From assembly GCF_041916975.1 (NCBI RefSeq), contig NZ_JAYRYK010000001.1, positions 1,922,001-1,986,000 on the forward strand: 64,000 bases of DNA. The letters are read 5' to 3'. Numbering within the stretch: the stretch's first letter is position 1; every line of letters begins with the position of its first letter. This DNA is from Sphingosinicella sp041916975. GTDB lineage: Bacteria; Pseudomonadota; Alphaproteobacteria; Sphingomonadales; Sphingomonadaceae. Positions 37,642 to 46,985 of this stretch are shown one piece after another. The translations under genes were made by a program, and so were the position numbers. A model generated the notes under the pieces. The model saw only the letters and a list, made by a program, of their open reading frames with translations, was not told where the DNA came from and did no database searches.

Positions 37642-37839
37642 ATGGACGACGATTTTCTGCCGAAAACGAAAGACGATCCGCTGACCCTGCTCACGCGGCA
37701 GGATCTCGGGCCGCTGTCACAGGACGAACTCAGGGAACGCATCACCGCGCTCGAGGCGGAGATCGGGCGGACGCGCGCCAAGCTTACCGAAGCGGGAAGT
37801 GTGAAATCCGCCGCGGACGCGCTTTTCTCTCGGAAATAG
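37642..37839 (+). CDS. DUF1192 small protein
   Basis: A 65-residue acidic/coiled-coil protein: MDDDFLPKTKDDPLTLLTRQ, then LSQDELRERITALEAEIGRTRAKL, ending AADALFSRK. This matches DUF1192 of Alphaproteobacteria, a short protein with unknown role. It was recognised from the terminal motifs. It is divergent from the quinone oxidoreductase gene. Confidence 0.88.
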   Translation: MDDDFLPKTKDDPLTLLTRQDLGPLSQDELRERITALEAEIGRTRAKLTEAGSVKSAADALFSRK

Positions 37840-37915
37840 CCGCCTCTCACAAGTCACGGGATGCGCACGCAGCCTCCGCGGCACATGCTTCGGGCAATAA
37901 CCGTGGGAGGGTTTC

Positions 37916-39010
37916 TTGAATTTCGATTTCTCGGACGACGCGCGCGCGCTCAGCGAGTCCGCCCGGCGCATGTTGACGGAGCACGCAGGACCAGACGCGG
38001 CGCGGCGCATCATGGATTCGGATGCGCCCTACGACACGGCTCTGTGGCGGCGGGTCATCGACCTCGGCCTCACCGCCGCGCGCGTGCCGGAGGCGCACGG
38101 TGGTGTGGGTCTGTCGCCCGAGGAAAGCTGCGTGCTCGCCGAGGAATTCGGCCGCAGCCTCGCGCCCGTGCCATTCATCTCCACATTGCTTGCCACCGAG
38201 GCGCTCCTGCTCGCGGGCACCGAAGCGCAGCAGGCAAAATACCTGCCCGGCATCGCGGACGGCCGCACGATCGCCTGCTACGCGTGGGGCGAAGGCGCGA
38301 GTTCGCCAGCAGCGATCCCCGCGACCCGCGCCGAAGGCGGCAGGCTCACGGGCACCAAGTCGCCCGTCGCCGACGCGCTCGCCGCGAACCTCGCCGTGGT
38401 CACCGCCGCAGGCGAGGACGGCCCGGCGCTCTGGCTCGTCGACCTGAAAGACGCGAACATCGCCCCCGCTGCGACGCTCGATCTCGTCCGCAAGCACGGC
38501 ACGGTCACGCTCGACGGCACGCCTGCCGAACCGCTCGGCACATCCGCCGACTACCAGCGCTTTATCGACCGGGCCGCTGTGATACTCGCCTTCGAGGCGA
38601 TCGGCACCGCCGGGGCAGCGATGGAGATGGCGGTCGGCTATGCGAAGGATCGCGTCGCCTTCGGCCAGCGCATCGGGCGCTATCAGGGCGTGAAGCACAA
38701 GTGCGCGGATATGTACATCAAGCTGGAGCTTGCCCGCGCGCACGCGCTTTACGGCGCCTGGGCGTTCGCGGCAGACGCGGACGAGCTTCGTCACGCCGCC
38801 GCCGCCGCGCGCGCGGCGAGCCTCGACGCGGTGCGCTTCGCCGCCGAGGAGAACGTGCAGCTTCACGGCGGTATCGGCTTCACGTGGGAATCGAACTGCC
38901 AGTTCTATTACCGCCGCGCCCGGCAAATCAGCGCCGCGCTCGGCAGCCGCGCGTTCTGGGCGGACCGGCTGGTGCGCGCGCTCGAACAGCGCAACCGCGC
39001 CGCGGCCTGA
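37916..39010 (+). CDS. acyl-CoA dehydrogenase (short form, partner subunit type)
   Basis: A 364-residue flavoprotein: MNFDFSDDARALSESARRML at the N-terminus, RVAFGQRIGRYQGVKHKCAD in the C-terminal helical domain and VQLHGGIGFTWE near the end. It starts at a TTG preceded by GGGAGG five bases upstream; no ATG fits. The catalytic Glu region is less typical than in the next gene, and such pairs often work as an alpha2-beta2 heterotetramer (as in steroid side-chain degradation in Actinobacteria). The product is followed 13 bases later by a longer acyl-CoA dehydrogenase. Confidence 0.9.
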   Translation: MNFDFSDDARALSESARRMLTEHAGPDAARRIMDSDAPYDTALWRRVIDLGLTAARVPEAHGGVGLSPEESCVLAEEFGRSLAPVPFISTLLATEALLLAGTEAQQAKYLPGIADGRTIACYAWGEGASSPAAIPATRAEGGRLTGTKSPVADALAANLAVVTAAGEDGPALWLVDLKDANIAPAATLDLVRKHGTVTLDGTPAEPLGTSADYQRFIDRAAVILAFEAIGTAGAAMEMAVGYAKDRVAFGQRIGRYQGVKHKCADMYIKLELARAHALYGAWAFAADADELRHAAAAARAASLDAVRFAAEENVQLHGGIGFTWESNCQFYYRRARQISAALGSRAFWADRLVRALEQRNRAAA

Positions 39011-39023
39011 AGGGAGAGAGACC

Positions 39024-40241
39024 ATGGACTTCAACGACACCCCGCAGGAAGCCGAATATCGCGCCAAGGTCCGTGCGTGGATCGCGGAGGCCGCGCAGGA
39101 ATACGAAGGCCTCCCCGAGCCGAAATCGCAGGACGAATACGTCGCGCGCCAGAAAAGCTGGCAGAGGAAGAAATACGAGGCAGGCTACGCGGGGCTCACC
39201 TGGCCGAAGGCGTTCGGCGGGCAGGGCCTGGGGCCGATGAACGCGATCATCTTCGGGCAGGAGGAGGCGAAATCCGCCGCGCCAACCGGCCTCTATTCGA
39301 TCGGCCTCGGCATGTGCATCCCCACCGTGTTCACGCACGGCGCGAAAGAGGTGATCGAACGCTTCGTGCCGAAGGCGCTCGAAGGCAGCGAAATCTGGTG
39401 CCAGCTCTTTTCCGAGCCGATCGCGGGGTCGGACCTCGCGAGCATCCGAACCAAGGCGGTGCGTGACGGGGACGACTGGGTGATCACCGGCCAGAAGGTG
39501 TGGACGACGTTCGCCCATCTTTCCGATTACGGCATCATCGTCACCCGCACCGATCCGGCCGCGCCAAAGCACAAGGGCCTCACCATGTTCATCGTGGACA
39601 TGCACGCGCCTGGCGTGGAGGCGCGGCCCTTGAAGCAGATGTCGGGCGGCGCGGACTTCAACGAAGTGTTCTTCGACGGCGTGCGCGTGCCCGACGCATG
39701 GCGCATCGGCGCGGTGGGGGACGGCTGGAAGGCCGGGCTCACCACGCTGATGAACGAGCGCCTCGCGGTGGGCGGCAAGCCGCGCAACTCGCCGGGCTGG
39801 CGCACGCTGATGGACCTCGCCCGGGGCATCGACACCGAGCAGGGCCCGGCGATCGAACGCATGGACGTGCGCGCCCGCATCGCAGACACCTACATCAACG
39901 ACGAGGGCGTGAAGCTGACGCAGATGCGCGCGCTTTCCGCGCTGTCGCAGGGCAAGACGCCGGGCGCAGAGCAATCGATCTCCAAGGTCGTCGTCGCCAA
40001 GACGATGCAGGACATGGCGGCGTTCGCGCTCGAACTTTCCGAAAACGCAGGCTTCGCGGCGGGCGAAAAGGACAGCGAGCTCCAGCGCCTGCAGGGCGCC
40101 TACATGTGGTCGGCAGGCCTCCGCATCGCGGGCGGCACCGACGAGATTCTGCGCAACATCATCGCCGAACGCGTGCTCGGCCTGCCCGGCGACCTGCGCC
40201 CCGACAAGGACACACCGTTCAACGAGATCGTGCCCTTGTAG
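39024..40241 (+). CDS. acyl-CoA dehydrogenase
   Basis: A 405-residue FAD enzyme with LFSEPIAGSDLASIRTKA (FAD/substrate loop), QKVWTTFAHLSDYG and LRIAGGTDEILRNIIAERVLGLP at the C-terminus. AGGGAGAG precedes the ATG. It lies directly behind the short acyl-CoA dehydrogenase and probably forms a heteromer with it for beta-oxidation of a branched, cyclic or steroid-like acyl-CoA. The substrate is not predictable. Confidence 0.93.
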   Translation: MDFNDTPQEAEYRAKVRAWIAEAAQEYEGLPEPKSQDEYVARQKSWQRKKYEAGYAGLTWPKAFGGQGLGPMNAIIFGQEEAKSAAPTGLYSIGLGMCIPTVFTHGAKEVIERFVPKALEGSEIWCQLFSEPIAGSDLASIRTKAVRDGDDWVITGQKVWTTFAHLSDYGIIVTRTDPAAPKHKGLTMFIVDMHAPGVEARPLKQMSGGADFNEVFFDGVRVPDAWRIGAVGDGWKAGLTTLMNERLAVGGKPRNSPGWRTLMDLARGIDTEQGPAIERMDVRARIADTYINDEGVKLTQMRALSALSQGKTPGAEQSISKVVVAKTMQDMAAFALELSENAGFAAGEKDSELQRLQGAYMWSAGLRIAGGTDEILRNIIAERVLGLPGDLRPDKDTPFNEIVPL

Positions 40242-40288
40242 CACGCCTGCCCTTGGCAGCGGCCACCGCCGCTGCCACATGGGGTTCG

Positions 40289-41179
40289 ATGGACATCAAG
40301 GCCGCCATTGCCGCAGCGCCCTATGGCGCAAGTGAGCGCGTCTCGCCGCTCGTCCGCCGCGTGCTGGCGCGGAACCCGAGCCCGTTCACCTTTCTCGGCA
40401 CCGGCACCTATATCGTGGGGAACGACAAGGTCGCCGTGATCGACCCCGGTCCCGACGAAGACGACCATCTGGAAGCGATCCTCGCCGCGACAGCAGGCGA
40501 GACGATCAGCCACATCTTCGTGACGCACACGCACCGCGATCACAGCCCGCTCGCCGTGCGGCTGAAGGAAAAGACCGGCGCGCCCGTGCTCGGCTGCGCG
40601 CCGCTGGTGCTGGAAGACGACGGCCCCCGCACCGATGCCGCCTTCGATACGACCTATGCGCCCGACACGGTGCTGACGCACGGCGCGGTGGTGCCCGGCG
40701 GTACGTGGGCGGACGGCGGCTGGACCGTCGAGGCCGTGCACACGCCCGGCCACACATCGAACCACCTCTGTTTCGCGCTCCACGAGGAAAAGGCGCTGTT
40801 CACCGGCGATCACGTGATGGGCTGGTCGACAAGCGTGGTGACGCCGCCGGACGGCGATATGCGGGATTATATGGCGAGCCTGAAGCTGCTGCAGACGCGC
40901 GACGACCGCATCTATTACCCGACACACGGCGATCCCGTGACCGAGCCCCAGCGGCTGGTGCGCGGCTACATCGCGCATCGCCGCCAACGCGAAGGCCAGA
41001 TCCTGCGTCTGCTGGACGGCGGACCGAAAACGATCCCGGCGCTTGTCGCCGCCATGTATGCAGCCGTTGATCCCCGGCTGCACCCGGCGGCGGGTCGATC
41101 GGTGCTCGCCCATCTCATCGACCTTCAGGCACGCGGCGTGGTAAGCGCGGACGGAGACGTGTGGGAGAAGGCCGCGTGA
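40289..41179 (+). CDS. MBL-fold metallo-hydrolase (LACTB2-like)
   Basis: A 296-residue metallo-beta-lactamase-fold enzyme with THTHRDHSPL, HTPGHTSNHLCF, FTGDHVMGW and PTHGDPV as metal ligands and a winged-helix C-terminal domain (about 220-296). Relatives cleave RNA (human LACTB2) or thioesters. Its stop overlaps the GTG start of the DUF4230 gene (GTGA). Placement behind two acyl-CoA dehydrogenases may hint at thioester substrates. Confidence 0.9.
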   Translation: MDIKAAIAAAPYGASERVSPLVRRVLARNPSPFTFLGTGTYIVGNDKVAVIDPGPDEDDHLEAILAATAGETISHIFVTHTHRDHSPLAVRLKEKTGAPVLGCAPLVLEDDGPRTDAAFDTTYAPDTVLTHGAVVPGGTWADGGWTVEAVHTPGHTSNHLCFALHEEKALFTGDHVMGWSTSVVTPPDGDMRDYMASLKLLQTRDDRIYYPTHGDPVTEPQRLVRGYIAHRRQREGQILRLLDGGPKTIPALVAAMYAAVDPRLHPAAGRSVLAHLIDLQARGVVSADGDVWEKAA

Positions 41180-41787
41180 AGACTGTTCTGACGCTCCTCG
41201 CCGGGCTGCTGCTCGGCGCACTCGCCATGTGGTTCGTTGCCCGCGACGACGACAAGCCGGTGGACGCGCAGTCCATCGCCGCCGCCAGCCTCGACGCGGT
41301 CCGCGCGCAGAACAAGCTCACTGTGTTTGCCGGGCGCTTCACGGTCGCGGTTTCGACGCGCGTCGAGAAGCTCGGCCTCTCCGCGGAAAAGACGCTGATC
41401 GTGCCCGCCACCGTCCGCTACGACATCGATTATTCGAAGCTGCGCCGCGACGACATGGTCTGGGATGAAGGCGCGCGCGTGATGACCGTGCGCCTGCCCG
41501 ACATCCAGCTCGACGAGCCGCAGGTCGACATGGCGAACATCCGCGAATACGGCGGCGGCACGATCCTGATGGCGCTCGGCAACGCCGAGGAGGTCATCGA
41601 CGCCGCCAACCGCACCAAGATCAGGGCTGCCGTTCTCAAGGAAGCCGATACCGGCCTTCTGAGAGAACTCGCGCGAAGTTCGGCGCGCACAGCCGTGGAA
41701 CGCGGATTTGCGCTCCCGCTTGCCGCCGCAGGGATAGACGCCCGCGTCATCGTCCGGTTCCCGGACGAGAGCGGCTACGGACTTTAG
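41176..41787 (+). CDS. DUF4230 membrane-anchored protein
   Basis: A 203-residue protein with one N-terminal membrane anchor (MKTVLTLLAGLLLGALAMWF) and a periplasmic or extracellular domain of the DUF4230 type (ASLDAVRAQNKLTVFAGRFT, VRYDIDYSKL, VRLPDIQLDEPQVD). The GTG at 41176 overlaps the preceding stop. The function of the family is unknown. It lies 13 bases ahead of nadA and may be read through into it. Confidence 0.85.
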   Translation: MKTVLTLLAGLLLGALAMWFVARDDDKPVDAQSIAAASLDAVRAQNKLTVFAGRFTVAVSTRVEKLGLSAEKTLIVPATVRYDIDYSKLRRDDMVWDEGARVMTVRLPDIQLDEPQVDMANIREYGGGTILMALGNAEEVIDAANRTKIRAAVLKEADTGLLRELARSSARTAVERGFALPLAAAGIDARVIVRFPDESGYGL

Positions 41788-41800
41788 GAGTATCGACCAC

Positions 41801-42805
41801 ATGGATGCACGCCGCGCGGAGCTGCCGAAGGGCAAGGATTTGCTGAGCGAGATCGACCGGCTTAAGCGGGAACGCAACGCCGTGATCCTCGCGCATTATT
41901 ACCAGGAGGCCGCGATCCAGGACATCGCGGACTTCGTGGGGGACAGCCTCGATCTCTCGCGCAAGGCTGCCGAAACGGATGCGGACGTCATCGCCTTCTG
42001 CGGCGTGCGCTTCATGGCGGAAACCGCGAAGATCCTCTCCCCGCAGAAGACCGTGATCCTGCCGGACATGGACGCGGGCTGCAGCCTTGAGGATTCCTGC
42101 CCGCCCGAGCAGTTCAGGCGCTTCCGCGAAGCGAACCCGGATCACATCGCGCTCACCTACATCAACTGCTCGGCGGCGGTGAAAGCGCTTTCAGACATCA
42201 TCGTCACCTCGTCTTCGGCCGAAAAGATCATCAGCCAGTTGCCCAAGGACCAGAAGATCATCTTCGGGCCGGACCGGCACCTCGGCGGCTACCTTTCCCG
42301 CAAGTTCGGCCGCGAGATGCTGCTGTGGCCGGGCGCGTGCATCGTGCACGAGGCGTTCAGCGAGAAGGAACTGCTGAAACTGAAGGCGCAGCACCCCGAT
42401 GCGCCCGTCGCCGCGCATCCGGAATGCCCCGGCAATATCCTCGACCATGCCGATCTCGTCGGCTCGACGAGCGCGATCCTGAAGTTTGCGCTCGAAAGCC
42501 CGGCGGAGACGATCATCGTCGTCACCGAGCCGCACATCATCCACCAGATGGAAAAGGCCGCGCCGCACAAGACCTTCATCGGCGCGCCGGGCGCGGACGG
42601 GAACTGCAGCTGCAACAACTGCCCCTTCATGGCGCTGAACACGATGGAAAAGCTCTACCTCGCGCTGCGCGACCTTTCGCCCGTCATCGAGATGGACGAG
42701 GAGATTCGCGTGAAGGCGCTGAAGCCGCTGGAACGGATGCTGGCGATGGCCTCCTCCACCGTCGGACAGGGCGACATTTCGAGCGTGCGCGTTACGGGGG
42801 ACTAA
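41801..42805 (+). CDS. nadA: quinolinate synthase
   Basis: A 334-residue [4Fe-4S] enzyme that condenses iminoaspartate with dihydroxyacetone phosphate to quinolinate, the second step of de novo NAD synthesis. Conserved motifs are LAHYYQEAAIQDIADFVGDS, the first cluster Cys region ADMDAGCSLEDSC-like (PDMDAGCSLEDSCP), HPECPG and the cluster NCSCNNCPFM near the C-terminus. It begins the nadA - S9 peptidase - nadC run. The gene for L-aspartate oxidase (nadB) is not in the window. Confidence 0.96.
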   Translation: MDARRAELPKGKDLLSEIDRLKRERNAVILAHYYQEAAIQDIADFVGDSLDLSRKAAETDADVIAFCGVRFMAETAKILSPQKTVILPDMDAGCSLEDSCPPEQFRRFREANPDHIALTYINCSAAVKALSDIIVTSSSAEKIISQLPKDQKIIFGPDRHLGGYLSRKFGREMLLWPGACIVHEAFSEKELLKLKAQHPDAPVAAHPECPGNILDHADLVGSTSAILKFALESPAETIIVVTEPHIIHQMEKAAPHKTFIGAPGADGNCSCNNCPFMALNTMEKLYLALRDLSPVIEMDEEIRVKALKPLERMLAMASSTVGQGDISSVRVTGD

Positions 42806-42898
42806 CAGCGTCTCTCGGTCGCCAACCGATTGACCCCGCAACGAATCCGTTTCACTTGATGGGTCCGGCAACAAACGTCTTGGGGACGAACCGAAGCC

Positions 42899-44998
42899 AT
42901 GCGTTTTTCCACCCTGTTGATGGCGGCTTTCACTCTGGCGACTGCACCCGCCGCGCACGCGGCCGAAGACGACCCCAACCTGTGGCTGGAAGAGGTGGAC
43001 GGCGCCCGCGCGCTGGATCAGGTGCGCGCATGGAATGCCGAGAGCGAAAAACGTCTGCAGACGGCGAGCCCGGCGTTCAAGGCGCTGCAGGCCGAAATGC
43101 AGGCGATCCTGGAGGACGACAGCCGCATTGCCGTGCCTGAGGCAATCCTCGGCGACAAGGTGACGAACCTTTGGACCGACGCGAAGAACCCGCAGGGCCT
43201 ATGGCGCATCGCCGACCTCGATGCTTTCGCCGCCGGGAAGCCGGTGTGGCGCACGCTGATCGACCTCGACGCCATGTCGAAGGCGGACGGCAGGAAATGG
43301 GTGTGGAAGGGCGCGGCGTGCCTTGCGCCCGCTTATGCGCGGTGCATGGTCGGCCTTTCGAACGGCGGCTCCGACGCGCTCGTCTACCGCGAGTTCGACA
43401 TGGAGGCCGGCGCGTTCGTGAGCGGCGGCTTCGAGACGCCGGAGGCGAAGGGCGATGTCGCGTGGGTCGATCTCGACCGGCTGATGATCGCCACGGCGCA
43501 TGGCGGCGACGTGACCGAATCCGGCTATCCCCGGCAGGTGCGGCTGTGGACGCGCGGCACGCCCATGGCGGAAGCTGCGCTCCTCGCCGAGGGCAAGGCC
43601 ACCGACATGGGCATGGACGCGAGCGCCAGCGCGGGCGCGGGCCGCATGTGGCCGCGCATCACGCGCCATCCCGATTTCTGGACTGCCGAGACCTTCCACC
43701 TGAACCCGGACGGCACGCTGATCCGATCACCGCTTCCTGATACGGCCACGATCGAGGACATGCTGGGCAGCCGCGTCGTCGCGCTGCTGCACAAGGACTG
43801 GGCCTACGGCGGCAAGGCGTACGCAGCGGGCTCGCTTGTCGCCTATGACGTGGCGACGCTCGTGGTGGGGCGACCAGCGGCGGTCGAACAGGTCTATGCG
43901 CCATCGGGCAAACAGGCGATCGAGGCGTTCGTCACAGGCAGCGGGCGTCTTTACGTTTCGCTGCTGGAGGATGTCGCGGGGCGGCTCATCGCGCTGGTGC
44001 CGACCGGAAAAGGCTGGCGCGCCGAAACCGTGCCCGTGCCGCCGAGCAGCGCCGTGACGCTCGCGGCGGCAGGGGGGAGCACGGACACGGCCTTCTATAC
44101 GGTCGAGACGTTTGCCAGCCCCGAGACGCTGATGGCGGTGCGTGGGGACAGCGCGCCCACAGAGGTCGCCGCGCTTCGGGCGTTTTTCGATACCGCATCG
44201 ATTTCCGTCGAGCAGCGTTTCGCGAAATCGAAGGATGGTACGCGCATCCCCTATTTCGTCGTGCGGCCGACGGGCGCGAAAGGCCCGCTGCCGACGATCA
44301 TGCACGCCTACGGCGGCTTCCGGAGCGCGCAGAAGCCGACCTATCTCACCAAGAACCCGTACCAGATCGGGCCGGGCGGGCTGTTCTGGCTGAAAGATGG
44401 CGGCAGCTTCGTGATCGCGAATATCCGCGGCGGCGGCGAATACGGTCCTGCGTGGCACGAGGCGGCGCTGCGCGAGAAGCGGCAGAACAGCTTTGACGAT
44501 CTCTATGCCGTCGCGGAGGATCTGAAGCGTGCGGGGCTTACATCGAAGCTTGCCGTTTCGGGGCGTTCGCAGGGCGGGATGCTCGTCGGCGTCGCGATGA
44601 CGCAGCGGCCGGACCTGTTCGACGCTGTCATCATGGGCGTGCCGCTCGCGGACATGCTGCGTTACAACAAGCTGCTCGCGGGCGCATCATGGATGGGCGA
44701 GTACGGCAATCCCGATGTGGCGGAGGACCGTGCGTTCATCGCGAAGTATTCGCCTTACCAGAACCTGCGCGCGGACGCGAAGTATCCGCCCGTCATCATT
44801 TACACCTCGACGAAGGACGACCGCGTTCACCCCGGTCATGCGCGCAAGTTCGCGGCACGGCTCGCGCAGCAGGGCCACGCGTTCGGCTATTATGAAAACA
44901 TCGAAGGTGGGCACGCCGGCACCGCCAACGCCGCCGAGCACGCCTACCGCGCCGCGCTGATGCTGGGCTTCGCGCGCCGGGAACTGATGGGGAAATGA
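42899..44998 (+). CDS. exported prolyl oligopeptidase-family serine peptidase (S9A)
   Basis: A 699-residue peptidase with a signal peptide (MRFSTLLMAAFTLATAPAAHA) and the S9 N-terminal motif ED-DPNLWLEE. After the propeller domain, the hydrolase domain has MHAYGGFR, NIRGGGEYG, the nucleophile Ser in SGRSQGGMLVG, the Asp in TSTKDDRVHPGHA and the His in EGGHAG. Its export separates it from the cytosolic ptrB of this window. It sits between nadA and nadC, and its stop overlaps the nadC start (ATGA), yet no link to NAD synthesis is known. Confidence 0.92.
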   Translation: MRFSTLLMAAFTLATAPAAHAAEDDPNLWLEEVDGARALDQVRAWNAESEKRLQTASPAFKALQAEMQAILEDDSRIAVPEAILGDKVTNLWTDAKNPQGLWRIADLDAFAAGKPVWRTLIDLDAMSKADGRKWVWKGAACLAPAYARCMVGLSNGGSDALVYREFDMEAGAFVSGGFETPEAKGDVAWVDLDRLMIATAHGGDVTESGYPRQVRLWTRGTPMAEAALLAEGKATDMGMDASASAGAGRMWPRITRHPDFWTAETFHLNPDGTLIRSPLPDTATIEDMLGSRVVALLHKDWAYGGKAYAAGSLVAYDVATLVVGRPAAVEQVYAPSGKQAIEAFVTGSGRLYVSLLEDVAGRLIALVPTGKGWRAETVPVPPSSAVTLAAAGGSTDTAFYTVETFASPETLMAVRGDSAPTEVAALRAFFDTASISVEQRFAKSKDGTRIPYFVVRPTGAKGPLPTIMHAYGGFRSAQKPTYLTKNPYQIGPGGLFWLKDGGSFVIANIRGGGEYGPAWHEAALREKRQNSFDDLYAVAEDLKRAGLTSKLAVSGRSQGGMLVGVAMTQRPDLFDAVIMGVPLADMLRYNKLLAGASWMGEYGNPDVAEDRAFIAKYSPYQNLRADAKYPPVIIYTSTKDDRVHPGHARKFAARLAQQGHAFGYYENIEGGHAGTANAAEHAYRAALMLGFARRELMGK

Positions 44999-45840
44999 GC
45001 ATGGGGATCGCAGGGTTCGACGTGGATGCGTTCGTGCGCGGCACGCTCGCCGAGGATCTGGGCGCGACGGGGGACATCACCTCCGCGGCGGTGATTCCGG
45101 CGGATGCGCGTTTCCACGGCGTGATGGACAGCCGCGACGCCATCGTCGTTGCGGGGCTGGACATCGCCGCCGCCTTTTTCCGTACGCTCGATCCAGAGGT
45201 GGAGATCGAGGTGTTCGTAAAGGACGGGGACCGGGTGGCGGGGGGCACCGACCTGATGCACCTTTCCGGCCTTGCGCGTGCGATGCTGACCGCAGAGCGT
45301 TCGGCGCTCAACACGGTGCAGCATCTTTCGGGCATCGCGACGCTCACGCGCCGCTATGTCGACGCCATCGCGGGCACGGGGGCCATCCTGCTCGATACGC
45401 GCAAGACCATCCCGGGGCTCCGGCGCCTCGAAAAATACGCGACGCGCATGGGCGGGGCGCAGAACCACCGCATGGGGCTGTGGGACGCGGCGATGATCAA
45501 GGACAACCATGTCGCGGTGGCGGGCGGCGTCGGCGAGGCCGTGCGCCGCGCGAAGGACGCGGGCATCGCCAGCATCATCCTGGAGGTCGACCGGGTTGAC
45601 CAGATCGAGGCGGGGCTTGCGGCGGGCGCGACACACCTGCTGCTCGACAACATGAGCGTGGCGGAGCTCCGCGCGGCGGTGAGCCTCGTTGCGGGGCGCG
45701 TGCCTACGGAGGCCTCGGGCGGGGTCAATCTCGACACGATCCGGGGCATCGCGGAAACCGGCGTCACCTATGTTTCGGTCGGGCGGATCACGCAGTCCGC
45801 CCCCGCTGCCGATATCGGACTCGACCTTGCGAGCGCCTGA
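44995..45840 (+). CDS. nadC: quinolinate phosphoribosyltransferase (decarboxylating)
   Basis: A 281-residue enzyme forming nicotinate mononucleotide from quinolinate and PRPP. Visible are EDLGATGDITS, ERSALNTVQHLSGIAT, DTRKTIPGLR, KYATRMGGAQNHRMGL and KDNHVA, ending EASGGVNLDTI and SVGRITQSAP. It is translationally coupled to the preceding S9 peptidase. An RNase T2 gene starts within its last codons. Confidence 0.96.
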   Translation: MSMGIAGFDVDAFVRGTLAEDLGATGDITSAAVIPADARFHGVMDSRDAIVVAGLDIAAAFFRTLDPEVEIEVFVKDGDRVAGGTDLMHLSGLARAMLTAERSALNTVQHLSGIATLTRRYVDAIAGTGAILLDTRKTIPGLRRLEKYATRMGGAQNHRMGLWDAAMIKDNHVAVAGGVGEAVRRAKDAGIASIILEVDRVDQIEAGLAAGATHLLLDNMSVAELRAAVSLVAGRVPTEASGGVNLDTIRGIAETGVTYVSVGRITQSAPAADIGLDLASA

Positions 45841-46534
45841 GCGGCTGCTGCTGGCGCTGTGCCTCGCCGCCTGCGGATCGGCGGACGATTCCGGCGGGAC
45901 GACGGCCGCGGAATGCAACATTCCCGCGAAGCTCAATCTGCCGCGCACGGCGAGCCTGCCGGACAGGACGCCCGACGCACCGGCGGCGGCCTATGTGCTC
46001 GCGATGTCGTGGTCGCCGGAATTCTGCCGATTCCGCAAGGATGCGGACGCCCATGAAGGCCAGTGTGCGGACAACGATTTCGATTTCATCCTGCACGGCC
46101 TGTGGGTGGACAGCGCCGCGGGCGCTGCGCCGCGCGCCTGCACGGTGGCGCCGCCGGTGGGCGAGGCGCTCGTGCGCCAGCATTATTGCATGATGCCCTC
46201 GGCGCAGCTGATGCAGCACCAGTGGGCCGCGCACGGCACCTGCGCCTTTTCAAGCGCGGAGGCCTATTTCGGCGCGGCGAAGTCGCTGTGGGACGGCGTG
46301 AAGCGCCCCGATCTCCGCCAGCTTCGCGGCGAAACGCTGACGGCGGGGATGGTGCGTGAAGCGTTCGTGAAGGCCAACATCGGCCTTCCCGCCGAAGCGA
46401 TCGCGGTGACGCTGAACAACCGCGGCTGGCTGACCGAAGTGCGCCTGTGCATGGATCTCGACTACAACTACGCCGCCTGCCGCGTCCCGGGCGCAGCGGA
46501 CCGCGCGCGCGTGCTTATCTGGCGCGGCGGGTGA
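45827..46534 (+). CDS. ribonuclease T2-family lipoprotein
   Basis: A protein of 235 residues starting from a TTG within the nadC 3' end (14-base overlap). The N-terminus LRAPERLLLALCLAACGS is a short lipoprotein signal with a lipobox (LAAC). The RNase T2 active-site motifs are present: YVLAMSWSPEFC, FILHGLW (first catalytic His) and HQWAAHGTC (second), so it should cleave single-stranded RNA in the periplasm or outer membrane. The start is inferred, as no ATG lies near. It overlaps the convergent DUF4112 gene by 20 bases. Confidence 0.88.
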   Translation: MRAPERLLLALCLAACGSADDSGGTTAAECNIPAKLNLPRTASLPDRTPDAPAAAYVLAMSWSPEFCRFRKDADAHEGQCADNDFDFILHGLWVDSAAGAAPRACTVAPPVGEALVRQHYCMMPSAQLMQHQWAAHGTCAFSSAEAYFGAAKSLWDGVKRPDLRQLRGETLTAGMVREAFVKANIGLPAEAIAVTLNNRGWLTEVRLCMDLDYNYAACRVPGAADRARVLIWRGG

Positions 46535-46958
46535 CGGTGCCTTCGAGCACCGCCGTTTTCGGGTGGTGCCGATCGAGATGCGCCTTGATGATGCGCAGGT
46601 TGCGCGTGTTCGAACGGAACAGCACGTCCATCGCGTCGCCGAGCAGCGGCACGAAACCGAGCGCGGTGTCGAACAGCGTGTTCCCGGCCATACGGGCGAT
46701 GTGCCAGCGCGACATGCCGAGGTTGCGCGCTTCCCAGATGATGTAGGCGGACATTATCCCGGCGAGGATATCGCCGCCCACAGGCACGAGACCGAGCACG
46801 GCATCGAGGCCGATCTTGTAGTTGATGCCCGGAATCGTGATCGACCGCTCCAGCAGCTTTTCGAGCACCTCGACGCGCGCACGCACAACGTGCGGATCGC
46901 GCGAGTCGAGCCCGGCGCTGGCCATCACCTCTTCGAATGCACGCGGATTCACGCTCAC
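46515..46958 (-). CDS. DUF4112 membrane protein
   Basis: A 147-residue protein of the DUF4112 family. A basic-amphipathic start (MSVNPRAFEEVMASAGLD) precedes ITIPGINYKIGLDAVLGLVP, VGGDILAGIMSAYIIWEARN and ALGFVPLLGDAMDVLFRSN, two hydrophobic stretches with the conserved GLVPVGGD / GFVPLLGD pair. Function unknown. It overlaps the RNase T2 gene end to end. Confidence 0.9.
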   Translation of the reverse strand: MSVNPRAFEEVMASAGLDSRDPHVVRARVEVLEKLLERSITIPGINYKIGLDAVLGLVPVGGDILAGIMSAYIIWEARNLGMSRWHIARMAGNTLFDTALGFVPLLGDAMDVLFRSNTRNLRIIKAHLDRHHPKTAVLEGTVTRRAR

Positions 46959-46985
46959 CTTCAGCCTCCAAAGCCTGTGGCTGCG

